64,000 bases of DNA from Oxyruncus cristatus (lineage: Eukaryota > Chordata > Aves > Passeriformes > Cotingidae). The translations under genes were made by a program, and so were the position numbers. Of this stretch, positions 26,804-38,270 are shown piece after piece. The DNA is taken from NCBI GenBank assembly GCA_013399855.1, contig VXAY01007414.1, forward strand, positions 496,625 to 560,624. The letters are read 5' to 3'. Every line of letters begins with the position of its first letter. Position 1 is the first letter of the stretch. Under the pieces are notes generated by a model. The model ran no database searches and was not told the DNA's origin. It saw only the letters and a program-made list of their open reading frames with translations.

Positions 26804-29014
26804 TCACAGTAATGATGTCATTGTCATCCATGGGGATCTGAGATGCTCTACAGAAACACAGCATTGCTGAGGTTGGCTCCATCTGTGTATTGACAGGACA
26901 TGCTGAGCAACTGCACAGCTGAAGCTGGTAACGAAGTGTCCCCTTACTGCTCACATATGCACCTGTTCATATGTGTCAGTGAACGATGTACGTGCAACTG
27001 CATGCCTCAAGTGACATCTGGGCATTCAGATGGAAAAAAAAAAATAAGCAAAGCAAAATAAGCTTGATTCATATAATCAGAATATATTTTCTTAAAGAAA
27101 CAAAAGCAATCCCCTTCCCAATAAACTCTGAAATAAAAGACCTTTTGCAGGTGATTTTATTGCTGCCTTTTTTTTTTTTTCTAATACTGTTTTACTTTCA
27201 GTTATGGTTTTCTAGAAAGTGAGAATTATGTGCCTTCTAGCTCCCTATTAATGGATGTAAGTTTTTAATCAGTACAAGGAACTATGGAGCTGTAATGTCT
27301 TGGCTTGGTAGTACTTCTGTAATATGCCTGTGTAAACAAAATACTTCAGCAGCGATGGTTCCTAAGCCACTTCAGAAAGCTGAATGAAGAAGTACTTACC
27401 AAATTCTTTTTCTGTATTTGCAGGTCACTTGTCACCTCTGTAACTTCTACACCACAAGTTTCCTGTATTTACAGCCTGTAGACTAGTGCTGACCATGTCA
27501 AAGGCACTTCAAAGCTTACTTTAGAACAAAAATTGTTAACTTTACGTCCTGCCTAAAATTCAGTGCTTTTGAACAATTTCATTGCAGGACATTGGATAAT
27601 ACCTACTATTCTAATATCAGCATTTTAAAAGTGAAAAGTTCTGGAGGATTTACTTTCTTCTGAGATATTTCTAATTATTGTAGTTTGTGAGCAACTGCAC
27701 AACTTGGCAACAGCAGGCCTCTGTAGCCAGCTAATGAAAATGTAATAAAAGTTGAAGTTCTGCATACATTGAAGGTCACATAAGGAATATTAGGTGACCT
27801 TGAAAGGAATATTATGCATGCTATTGCTGAAATGAGCTTGCTTCATTTCACTTGAAAAACCACCGAAAGAACCAGATGTCAGCAGGATAAGTCCTCTTGG
27901 CTTTCCAGAAAGAAGCACAATCTTTTCTGGATCTTGACAGCATCTTCAAACCTAGAGTTGAAGTTAATTTTGATACAGGGCATTTTAAATGTAATAGCAT
28001 CTGAATTTAAATGATAGGGGAGAGAAAAGCATGTAAGTTTAATGACATCTTGTGCCTGCTGCTGATTATAGACTTCTGTAAAGTTCATATTTACGTACTG
28101 GTTTTGGAACCGAGTAAGCTTGCTTTACTTTGAATTTCTGCTTGTACAATGTCTGTTCCCATTTGTTGTGTTATAGTTTGATTGAAACTCTAGGAAATTA
28201 TTCTCCAGAGTAACAGACCATGTGGTCGTGGGAGTTTCACTAAACAGTGTTGAGTGTGCTCCTTAAAGCAACCCCTCTTTCTAGAAAGTGCTTACAATGT
28301 CACTTATAATTCACAAAAAATATTCAGGATGTTTTATTTCCTGAGTTTTACTTTATGAGAGTGTTTTTATTAGGCAGATCTTACAGTGAAGAGTTGGTAG
28401 AAGTGCATGAATGAAACCAGATTTCTCCCCTTCTGGAAGAGTTGTTCTTTTCACAGCAACTGTGTTTAGCAATTTACTAGTATGATTTCCCAGTAAAAAT
28501 CATAGTTCATTTGATCAGGTAATGAAGACATTTCTGATTTATGCTGGCGCAACAGAAAAATAATTGTTTCTGATTTCAGCTAGAAATGTTGAATGGCTGT
28601 TTTGGCTTTGCTGCATGACCTGGACCTTTCATAGATGGCACAGGGGACGATACTGAAATTGATGGCTTTACAACTACATCACAGTATTGCTTTTCAGAGG
28701 ATTTTTCTTAGTAGACTTATCAACATTAGCGTGTGTATGTGCGTGTGTGTGGAGAAGGAGAATGGCCTTACCATACATCTCCTCAGCACACTTCTTATCC
28801 TCAAGGCCTTGTTAGCAACAAAATTTGCAATGTGAATATACAGCCATAAAAACTACAGCAGAATATCCACGGACGCTGTTCTCCTAAATAATCCCCACAG
28901 AAGTGACCTTCAGTATTTGAAGAAGTTTGGACTCCTTCCTTCTTCTCTTTGATTTTTTTTATCCTCCCATGTTCTGGTTTCAATAGACTAATAATGAAAT
29001 ACTCTGTTTTGCAG

Positions 29015-29210
29015 ACAAGAAGCCCGAAGCTGTCCCAGAGCCCACAGCCCAATTTGGGTGACCAGACAGAACACCTCTCTGAAGCATCTGTGGATTCCTT
29101 AGAGGCCATGTCCGAGGGTGACTCTCCAACCCCCTTTTCGAGGGGCAGCCGCACGCGGGCAAGTCTTCCAGTTGTGCGGTCAGCAAACCAAACAAAGGAA
29201 AGATCACTGG
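29015..29210 (+). CDS. KIAA1217: KIAA1217 (sickle tail) internal coding exon A
   Basis: This 196-bp exon opens in phase 0 after a pyrimidine-containing acceptor ending TTTTGCAG and closes at a GTAAGA donor, leaving one base (G) of a split Gly codon. It encodes 65 complete codons starting TRSPKLSQSPQPNLGD and ending ANQTKERSL. The segment is rich in Ser, Pro, Arg and acidic residues and looks disordered, with SP and RSP-type motifs that could be phosphorylated. It matches, from memory, the human sickle tail protein at about residue 120 onward, just before the AIP3-like region. KIAA1217 is a coiled-coil scaffold protein; the mouse gene (Skt) is needed for normal intervertebral disc development. 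The paralogue SRCIN1 shares the downstream domain, but the linker wording and the very long introns favour KIAA1217. The frame stays open upstream of the acceptor to 28949, but that part is intronic because the family sequence starts exactly at the splice site. Confidence 0.9.
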
Positions 29211-31056
29211 GTAAGAGCCCGCTTCAGTCCTGCTTTGCTCTGCTCTTAGCCTCAGTTTTGCACTTGTGAATTTAGAACAGTTTTTAAATCATTTGGGGTT
29301 AAAAAAAGTAAAGAACTTTGGTAGCACATTATTTTTCGTGTCAGGTTGTTCTTTGGAAATTAGCTGAGTATGGGGTACCAAGAAACATGGGGAAATGGTG
29401 GAATTATTTTCATAAGATCTGAAAGTGTGCTGGGAGCCTAGTAGATATTCAAGGAGAAAGATGCAGACCCTGACACAAAGTACTGACTAATGGTTAAAAT
29501 CCAATATTGCGAATACTTTTTGCCAGGCCTGCACAATATGAGGCAGTAAACTTAGTACAAGATTGCACCCTCATTTTCAAAGAGGAGACACAGGCTTTTT
29601 CATTTTATCCTTTCTTCAAAGCCAGACTTAGTTGCAAGAAACCTAGAGATATTATTGCCTTAATAATCCAGCTTAGTTGAAAACATTTGGTATTTGCGTG
29701 GTGGTTGCTCCCCAGGCAGAGGATTTGAATGAATATCCTGATGGAGATGCCATTTACTTTGGGGCAGTGCCCTTCTGTCTGCTCGGTGACAAGGGTGATG
29801 TGTCAGCACAGGTGGACAGCTCTACTTCCCGCGTACTTCCCATATCTCAGGGTTGGATTAAGCCCAGCTGTGAACCAGAGCTCCTTTTATGCCGGTGGAT
29901 TTTGTCCTGGAGACTCTGTGCTCAGCTGACAGATGGTAGGAGTAAAGGCTGTTCTTTTGAGGGAAGACACCAGAGGGCAGTTAAAAGTGTTGTGGGAAAG
30001 CACGTAACTCATGTGTGGATTGCTGAGGAAGGCAGGTTTTGCTCACAGGTAATAAACTGAAATGCTGCTTTCCTGTAGGCTCATCTCCCAATATAGAGAG
30101 TGACATAAATTGAAGACTGGACTGTAAATCATACCATGCTTGTAAGCTTGTTGCTGTAGTTTACTTGTTCCTCAATAATCTAAGACAATTTCTGTCAAGA
30201 GTATTATGATATCTGACAAACACAACAAATGTGAAGACAACAGGGCTGCAAGGGGTTCCTGCTGCCTCCAGAGCTGGCAAGCACAGAGCAGTGGGGCTGG
30301 GAACAAGGTGCTGATCCCTGTCAATATCAGCTCATGGACTGGCACTGCTGCCCTCCCAAAGCCTGCTGGGCCACCAGTATGTCAGGCTCTTTGGGGAGAA
30401 ATTTGGAAGACTTCAACCTGGACAAGACTTTTTGGTTTAGGGGTGTTTTTAAGAGCAAGTGTGTAGCACATGTATGTTTACTATACATGTAGAGGATTCA
30501 TCTCTGCCTATTAGTCACTGCTGGCTAGGGCATTCTCAGCATGGCTTGCTTCACCTGGAGATTTTCTGGAAAACCTGTATTTGTTTCAGCGTCACGTTAC
30601 GTAGATTGAGCCTTTGCAGGTCCCTGTGCAACTTTTAGTCCAGCCCCAGTGCATAGATTTTAACTGGTGTTCAGTAGTTACCCCCAGGTCCCGTAAGATA
30701 TCTCAGCTCTAAACTTCTGTTTCAGGTATGAGCTGAGAATTGATAAACAGCTTTTGGGAATTTTTTGGTTGGCATCAAAGAGTGTAGCCTGCCATGCACT
30801 CATGTTTTGTGCAGTGTTTTCTCCCCCCAAAGCTGAGCTAGAAATATCTTTCTTATAATTGATGTGTACACATGAAGAGAATGCAGCAGTCCTGTTTCTG
30901 GAAAAAACTGAAGTGCTCATCACTGTGAATAAACCTGGTAACAGAAACACAGGAAGGGCTCACTGATTAGACCAAGAGTCCTCCTGGTCCTGATTTTGTC
31001 TCCGAGAGGGACCATAGGTGTTAGTCTCATTGGGAGTAAGAACAGAGTAAGCATGT

Positions 31057-32290
31057 CATAGAATCATAGAATTGTTTGAGTTGAAAGGGACCTTAAAGAT
31101 CATCTATTTCCAACCCCCCTGCCGTGGGAAGGGACACCTTTTATTAAACCAGGTTGCTCAGAGCTCTAAACACTTCCAAGGATGGGGCATCCACAGTTTC
31201 TCTGGGCTGTCTGTTCCAGTGCCTCACCACTCTCACAGTAAAGAACTTCCTCCTAATATCTAATCTAAACCTACTCACTTTTAGTTTGAATCCACTCCCC
31301 CATTTCCTGTCACTACATACTCTTGTAAAAAGTCCCTCTCCATCTTTCTTGTAGGCTCCCTTCAGGTACTGAAAGGCCACAATCACCCTGAAACCTTCTC
31401 TCTTCCAGGCTAAACAAACCCCATTCTTTCAGCCTTTCCTTGTACGAGAGGTGCTCCATCCCTCTAATCATCTTGGTGGCCCCTGGACTCAATCCAACAG
31501 GTTCATGTCTTTCTTGTGTTGATGACTCCAGCACTCCAGGTGGGGTCTCACCAGGGTGGAGTAGAGGGGCTGAATCACCTCCCTCACCCTGCTGGCCACA
31601 CTTCTTTTAATGCAGCCCAGGACACAGTTGGCTTTCTGGGCTGTGAGCACACGTTGCTGCCTCATGTCCAGTCTCTCATCCACCACCACCCACAAGTCTT
31701 TCTCCACAGGGCTGCTCTCAGTCTCTTCATCCCCCAGCCTGTATTGATATGGGGGGTTGCCCTGGCCCAGGACACCTTGCACTTGGTCTTGCTAAACCTC
31801 ATGAGATTCTCATGGGCCCTTCTTGAGCTTGTCCAGGTCCCTCTGGATGGCATCCCATCTTTCAGGCATGTCAGCTGCTTGGTGTTATCTGTAAATTTAC
31901 TGGTATGCTCAATCCCTTCATCTGTGTCATTGGTGAAGATAACACTGATCCCAATACTGACCCCTGAGGGACACCACTTGTCACTGATGTCCATTAGGAC
32001 TCTGAGACATTGACCACTATCCTCTGCATATGACTGTCCAACCACTCTTATCCCTCTAACAGTCCACTCATCAAGTCCATCTCTCTCCAATTTAGAGAGG
32101 AGAATGTTGTGGGGGATCATGTCACAGGCTCTACAGAAGAAGTCCAGATAAATGATGTCTGTAGCCCTTCCCTTGTCCACTGATATAGTCACCCCTTCAT
32201 AGAAGGCCACTGGGTTGGTCAGACAGGACTTGCCCTTGCTCAAGCAGTGCTTGCTGTCCTGAGTCACCTCCCTGTCCTCCATGAGCCACA
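31057..32290 (-). mobile_element. CR1 LINE, 5'-truncated, reverse-transcriptase C-terminal half plus 3' end
   Basis: Read on the minus strand this is a classic avian CR1 copy. The left edge is its 3' end, with the CATAGAATCATAGAA tail and the adjoining GGGACCTTAAAGATCATCTA block. Upstream come the C-terminal part of the ORF2 reverse transcriptase, spread over several frames: KGRATDIIYLDF and PHNILLSKLERDGLD (around 32070-32180), the motif that should be FADD read as FTDN (31884-31895), then [44 protein letters not shown] and [12 protein letters not shown] (31489-31782). Frameshifts split the frame at least twice and the catalytic Asp pair is broken, so the copy is dead. The endonuclease and N-terminal half of the polymerase are missing, as is usual for CR1. 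It is inserted antisense to KIAA1217. Confidence 0.93.
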
Positions 32291-32354
32291 CACATACATG
32301 TGTAAGTATGACCCTTCCCCCAAGTGTTCTTGGCCTGAAGGTATCTTCAGTTTT

Positions 32355-32800
32355 GGGATTTCCTGGTTATGGTTTCTGCCTGTGTAATAACCATCAAGAC
32401 ATGTCTCCTCCAGGTATTTGTTCAGTCTGTCTTTGATTCCATGTAAATTTTTCACATCTGCAAGAGTGCATCTGTGACTTTGGCAGCAAATTTCTCTTGG
32501 TTTACAACCAGTGCTTTCCTCTTGCTTTGTTTTGTATTTGTTTATCAGCTCTAAGTTATGCCCCCTTGTCCTTGCATTGGAAGTGACAGCAAACATCAGA
32601 TCACTATCTGCTTCCCCCAGGTCATATCTGATTTCCTTGGCCTTTTATTTCCCTCGGGTCATCTCTTCTCCAGGCTAAGTGCTGCTGTAACCACTTGTTC
32701 CTCATCCAGAAACCATTTGACTATCATTGTTACCCTTCTTTGCACTTTTAGCTGTTCTATAATGTCTCTCCTGAGATGAGAGGAGACTATAGGTTCCCTG
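32355..32800 (-). mobile_element. Old CR1/L3-like LINE 3' region fragment
   Basis: On the minus strand this stretch has the layout of the C-terminal and 3' part of an older CR1/L3-type LINE. Landmarks on the + strand are TTTTGTATTTGTTTATCAGCT (one base over a repeated family phrase, here 32529-32549), a following CCCCCTTGTCCTTG, then CTTCTCCAGGCTAAG (32667-32681) and TTACCCTTCTTTGCAC. The same series of phrases occurs in antisense copies of ancient CR1-like elements in reptile and bird genomes, as I remember them. It is clearly more diverged than the neighbouring CR1 at 31057-32290 and lies in the same orientation, so it may be a separate, older insertion. The exact family is not assigned and the boundaries are approximate. 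Confidence 0.6.
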
Positions 32801-35227
32801 TAAGTAGTTCACTCTTAAATCCTATTTTTAGCATCTGTTGCATGTACTGAAATGTGTTGTCCAGGTCCCAGTGGAGGACAGTTACATGAAGATGCACTAT
32901 TTTATTTAGTGGCCAGGATTTCAGACCCTGCAAGGCACCTGTCTTTTATGTACTAGAGACGTGGCCCTGGCTTATCCCATCATGAGCAGGCAAAATGCAG
33001 AAGAAAGAAAAAAACCCAAGAACAACAGGGAAGCAATGTAATATGAAGCATTTCAGCTGAGAGGTTTAGATTTGAAATGAACAAAATAAGCCTTTCCTCC
33101 CTGCAGGAGGGGTTGCAGATATGTGCATGGCTTAAGGGATCATCATACTAGCCAAATAGGAGGTATATATTGTCATCACCCCACAATCTGTCTTTTTCAA
33201 ATTGTTCAAGGAACTAATTAATAGCAAACAGTTTGTTTTAAAAGTGGTCTAAAGTTTATTCCAAAATAGTTCATTTTTATATTATTATTATTCAATGCAC
33301 TTCCTTTATAATAATGTCCTTTTCAGTCTTTGGTGCTGGTGTGTTCTGACAACACCATGAGCAATGTTCTGAAATTTTACTTTTGAGACACTTTGCGCTC
33401 TGTAGTCCTGTTAGGATTGGTTTTACTTCCAGCTGTACAAGTGGAATATTTATTTTTATAAACCAGGAAACTCTTTATAACTTCAATTTTAAAAGTGTCA
33501 TGAAAATATTTCTGTTCACATGATTTTAAATAAGTTGTGTATAATCACCTCCCTTTCCGTATCTAAGAATTTTTTAATTTAATATAATTTAACTACAAAT
33601 TATGTTTTGATCCTCAGCCAACATAATTTCAGTGCAGAAAGTAACCAACATTTGTGAATTTTTATTAATTTTACAGTGTATAATATCTCAATGCCATTTT
33701 AGAAAAACTATTTTCTTTTTGAAATTCTAATTGTTCTGTGGGTTACTATTTTACTAGGTACATGAGTCACTTTGTTTTCAATTGGTGGTCTGAATTAACA
33801 TGGAGCCTAAGAAGGAATAGCAGTAGTGCATTTTGGCTACTCCACCCACCTTCATGGGTTTGTTAGTCAGGACTAATCTAATAGGACATGGTATTCATGT
33901 GGAGTTGACCCAGAAAACAGTATTCCAATTGTGGGCCCATTTAAAATTTCAGCCACAGCTTTTGAAATTAAGGTCTTTCTTGGCTAAGAGGTCCATCAGA
34001 AATCAGCACTTGTCTCATCATTCTGCAGCCTGGAGACAAAGCGAGATACTAAAATAAATTAATTCACAGTGCAAGAGAAAATGAAGTGTATTTTAAAATA
34101 TCTATTTGAAAGCTGGGAGTTTTTCCAGTGTGATAACTGTGGGAAAGAAATTATCTAGCAAAACTGTCAGAGCGAGAATCAGCTGAAACCTGGAAAGTGC
34201 TCAAAAGCTTTCAGCAAACTTCACTTGTAATTTGCCTGGAGGAAGCAGAACCTGACAAGCATCCAGTGAGTTTGCGCCAGCAGCCAGCCTGTGCTCGTGC
34301 TGCAGCTCCCTGCCATCCCTGCTCTGGTACCTCCACAACGAAATGAAGGCTGACAAATATGTTCACTTGTCATCTCTCATGTGGCACATCTGTCCAAACA
34401 GTGGGCAGGCACTGGCATCCTGTGACAGAGCTTGCAGGGCAGTTGATGCAATGGGTCACAGCCCTGAAGGGCAGGGTGTGATCACAACCTCCCATTGCAA
34501 CAGACTGTGCTCCTACAGGATCGGGCTGTACGTGCGGGGTTGGATTAAGGAAAAATATTGTACGGGGAGGGATTTCCGTAAATACATAAGGATTTGTGTT
34601 TGAGAAGTGACTGAAGAGGATGAAGCTTTATGGCTCAAGGGTTGCAATAATCTTCTCTGGGTACTCCAGCCAGGGTGCCTGGCCACTCTAGTCCAGATGA
34701 ATAAGCAGGCTCCGTGCTATGAAACCTGTGCCTGAAGTTAGGTGGCGTGGAAAGGCCTCTTTAGAAATGTGTGAGCCTGCCAACATTTGCATTTTATTTG
34801 CCTTTGGAGGGATTACTTACAGGAGGAAAATTATCCAAATACTTAAGGATTGGCATGGGTAGTGTCTTAAGCAATCATGAAGTATTCAGATTATTATTTA
34901 TTAGCCCCTAAACCCCAGTTTTGGCAGGCACAGATATTAGTGTCTGATTAATTACTTTGCTGCCACCTCCTATGGAAATGCCATTGCTGATTGTAGGAAT
35001 AATACCTGGATCTTTTGTAGTGTTTCTTGCAGGTGATTCTCAAAGCCTGTTAAAAACAAAGTCATGGCCATAGTGACAATTTTACGTACAGTGAAACCTT
35101 TGCAGAGAGAGGGATAGTTTCTTGTCAGCTTGTGGTAGACATGACTCTTTCATGTGTATGCAACGTCCTATGACACTTACACAAAGGCATGTAAATGCCA
35201 AAGGTAGACTTATGTATTATATTGGAG

Positions 35228-35275
35228 CTAATTAATTGTTATTAATTAATTTTTATTAATTAATTGTTATAAATT
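35228..35275. repeat. TTAATTAAT repeat, homeodomain-core-rich
   Basis: Three imperfect units of 13 to 16 bases built around TTAATTAAT and separated by TGTTA or TTTTA. Each unit contains palindromic TTAATTAA and TAATTA, the core recognised by many homeodomain proteins. It may be no more than an AT-rich simple repeat. Confidence 0.6.
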
Positions 35276-37310
35276 ACTATTTATGAGCTAGAAATTAAAA
35301 TAGGCATTTTTTAATTCTGACAGAAGATGAGTGAATGGCCATAGACCTTATATGAGAAGCCTGTGATTTGCTAGCAGTGCCCCTGCCCTCTCCAATTCCT
35401 TGGGGCATGATTTAAGCCTAATGAAGTCAGCAAGAGCTTCAGTTTAGTTCATGGAAGAGGAACTCCCTGGGAACTGCATTTCAAGTTAAGGCTGAGTATA
35501 GCTTTAATGTATTTAGTCATCTTAAAGAATTTTTCCCTATCTTGTCTTTTACAGTGTATGCAAAGCAGCCAACATGCAAAAATGTCCTGTAAATATTTGC
35601 TGTCATGGTCAGATAACTTAACAGGGACTGACAGATCTATAGAAAAAACAACCTGAAACAACTAGTTCCAGTTAACAAACTGAAACACAGAACCTAGGAA
35701 ATCACAGTATTCTAATGTAGCACAAATTTTCCTTCCAGCTTTTCTAGATCTTATCTTCTTTCAAATTTCTTCAAATTATAGCAAAAGGTTTTGGACTTGG
35801 AAAGAAAAAAACATACATCTCTTACCTGAAATATTTTGTGTCAAAAGAGCAAAAGAAAGCAAACAATGATATCAACATATCAGAGTTTTTTGTTTAATTT
35901 TTTGCCCCTGCATGATTTGTGAAAGACAGCTATATGGAAGACTAAAATACTTCCCAGGCCAACACTTGTGCATGCAATTATTGTTTACTTAACAGATTCT
36001 TCCTCTCATAAGAAAATGTCCTGTGTGTACCTGAAAAAAATACCTTCAAGAAGCAAGATCTTATTTAGTACATACTGTCTCAACAGAAGCACATTCTGTC
36101 TGCCACCAAAAAGCTGGTATGCAGTATGTTTTAGATGGTGTGTCACACTGGAGCTGAATTTTACTCCATTGCAACAGGCTGCAACAGCATGGATCTAATG
36201 GTTCATTGCAGTGATTCTGGAGCAGAAGTTGTGCAGCGTGATAAATAAAATCATAAGCTATGCAAATCTGTCACTGCTGTATCTGTTAAATGTTTTTTTG
36301 AATGCAATATTTATTTGCACTGCAGTAATACTAAAGGTTCTTGACTAAAATGGTGCCTCACTGTGTTGGGTAATACACATAGTGACAGAATACTCCTGTT
36401 GCAGGACCTTTCAATACAGATAAACCAGAATGAAAAGTGATGAAGATAATAGGAGAGGTAATGTTAATTACAGAGAGGTTAATGTACAATCTGATAAATT
36501 GAATAAGCTATGTGGAGGTGGCAGCGACTCTCCTCTTTACACCAAATCATGGTCTCACAGAAGGTGCAATATCTTCATCCAGCTCTCCCATCACTTCTTA
36601 TTCTGATTTAGCAGCAGCAATTTGAGCTTTCAGCATTTGGTGTCTGCTGGAAGAGGGATTTGGCAGATGGAATAGCTTGTACACTCCAAACTACCCTTCA
36701 GAGGAAAGGTAGAAGGCCAGGTGGAGCTGTCCCTTGAGTTGTATCCAGCACAGGAGCTGTCACTTGGACAAATCTGATCTAATTTTCGTTTTAGGTAAAA
36801 TTTGTAAGTCTACCTCTAATACTGTAAGTCACACAAACACCAGACCCTTCCATTTGCTAATGGGTATGCAAAGAAAAAAAGTGTATTGGAATTCCATGCA
36901 TCGTAAGAAGTGTAAGACTTTGGCTAAACAGAAAAGCATAGCCCGTCCCTCAGTGCAGTGTATATCGGATTTGCTACCAGGGCTGACAGCAAGTCCCTGA
37001 ATGAGGACAGCTCTTCGATTTAATAATTGCTCCCAATACTGTTTATATATTTAGGTAGTGATTCTAATGCATAGTTACTGTACTCAGTCCGAGTTTGGGT
37101 TTCTGTTCCCAAAGGGAAATAGTGTCATCTAATAGTGTCATCTCTGTGGTATCATATAAGACTGTCTCTCGGTTTTGTTCTCATTCTCTCTCTGTCCTCT
37201 GCCTTTCTGGCTATAGAGTAGCCCAGTTCAAACAGGATAAGAGGATAATCATTGCATCAGAGGCTTGTTGATAGCCTACTGATTAGGGTACTCCTGTGGG
37301 TCAATAAGAG

Positions 37311-37368
37311 TCTGAGCAACTCTCAAGATAGGAGCATGGTCTGAGCAACTCTTGAGATATGAGCCCTT
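37311..37368. repeat. 29-bp tandem duplication
   Basis: TCTGAGCAACTCTCAAGATA at 37311 and TCTGAGCAACTCTTGAGATA at 37340 are adjacent copies with a 29-base period and a few differences. Confidence 0.85.
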
Positions 37369-37469
37369 CTGAATAATTTTTTAACTACTCAACTGCTTCA
37401 TAAGAGGCAGACACTTGGTACCATTGCTTTGCCCAGTTACCTTCTGTGCTAAATAGACCATCTGTGGGT

Positions 37470-38270
37470 ACGAGGCCAGAGCAGTGGCTGTTGTTTGTCT
37501 TCATTTTAACAAGGCTTTTCACATGTCTCTCAAAGCCTTCTTGTAGCCGTGGGGGAGGTAGGGGGAGCCTTCAGTGTGTGTAAGGTTTAATGCTCTAAAG
37601 TCTTCCTGGCAGCTGAGTCTGAGGGTTGCACTCTGAGGCCAGTGCTTGTTAACATCGGCAACCTGGTTGCTGGGATGGAATGAACCATCAGAAGGGCCAG
37701 GTCTGACACTAAGTTTGGGAGAGCATTTAGTGTAGTGGATGATCATAGTGACTGCGACCCAGTGAGCCAGAGGAATGGGCTAGCAGGAATTTCATGAAGC
37801 TCCGCAAGAGGCAAATGCAGTCTTCCAGCAGGGACAGAATAACCCTGTGCAACAACACAGGCAGGGACAGGCTGGTTTGGTAGCACTTTTGCAGAAATGA
37901 CTTGGGGTCTGACAACAAGGTGACTGTGTGTTAGCAGTGTGTCTTTGCAGCAGTGAAAACCGCATAACTGGCTACAGGAAAAATATAGCCAGCAGGTCAA
38001 GTGAAGGGGTTATTCAACCCTCTTCTCAACATTTTTGAGGTTACACTGTGGCCAGTTTTGGTTCCTCGATACAAAAAAGATAATGACAAGCTGGAGTAAG
38101 TCTAGCAGATGGCCTCTTGGCATTCTTCTCCTCAGCTACACAAACTAAGGTCACAGGTCCAGGATCCTGTCTAATGTAGCCCGTGATGACTTCACATGAA
38201 GTCAGGCTGCTTGTTAGAGCCCACAGAGGTGAATTTCTGGTGTGGTGCTGATGGCTCAACCCCTAAATTT
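37470..38270 (+). mobile_element. Old, degraded CR1 reverse-transcriptase fragment
   Basis: The + strand keeps the order of blocks of a CR1 reverse transcriptase but with many indels and stops. A block near 37480-37540 corresponds to the GAxGTTGT-TACCTTGACTTCA-CAAGGC-TTTGACA region that encodes the first catalytic Asp; here it reads CTGTTGTTTGTCTTCATTTT then AACAAGGCTTTTCACATG, so the Asp codons are lost. Further on are CACTAAGTTTGGGAGAG (37708-37724, the segment after the FADD motif), CAGGGACAGGCTGGTTTGG, GACAACAAGGTGACTGTG, CCAGCAGGTCAAGTGAAGG and CTGTGGCCAGTTTTGGTTCC. No intact frame remains. It is more decayed than the other CR1 copies and points the same way as KIAA1217. Ends are approximate. 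Confidence 0.7.

Larger units (their letters stand above)
1..29014 (+). other. Upstream intron of KIAA1217 (left end outside window)
   Basis: I see no supportable coding exon in this stretch. The exon that should precede exon A, encoding a Lys/Glu-rich helix that ends just before TRSPKL, was searched for by eye and not seen, so it probably lies left of the window. The open reading frames here are short, lack family resemblance and are biased toward residues encoded by AT-rich DNA. Content that can be named is annotated separately: microsatellites, a CR1 scrap, an assembly gap, a CpG-rich patch, tandem duplications and a solo LTR. Stretches 1-5670, 5740-9550, 9671-18180 and 19061-21940 otherwise hold only AT-rich, non-repetitive-looking DNA. 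The part from about 13690 to 15500 is unusually pyrimidine-rich on the + strand and may be a very old LINE remnant, but I cannot show it. Confidence 0.6.

Noticed and set aside
29677..30060. 127-codon open frame downstream of exon A
   Set aside because: No recognisable family and no matching splice signals in phase with exon A; the family sequence goes directly from exon A to exon B.
31489..31782. Open frames in the CR1 copy as host genes
   Set aside because: They are overlapping pieces of the frameshifted CR1 polymerase, not host coding sequence.
34116..34260. Possible decayed C2H2 zinc-finger sequence (QCDNCGKE, then KCSKAFSKL in the same frame)
   Set aside because: Two stops, spacing between the cysteine pairs 24 bases short of a normal finger unit, and no His pairs; too weak to call a pseudogene.
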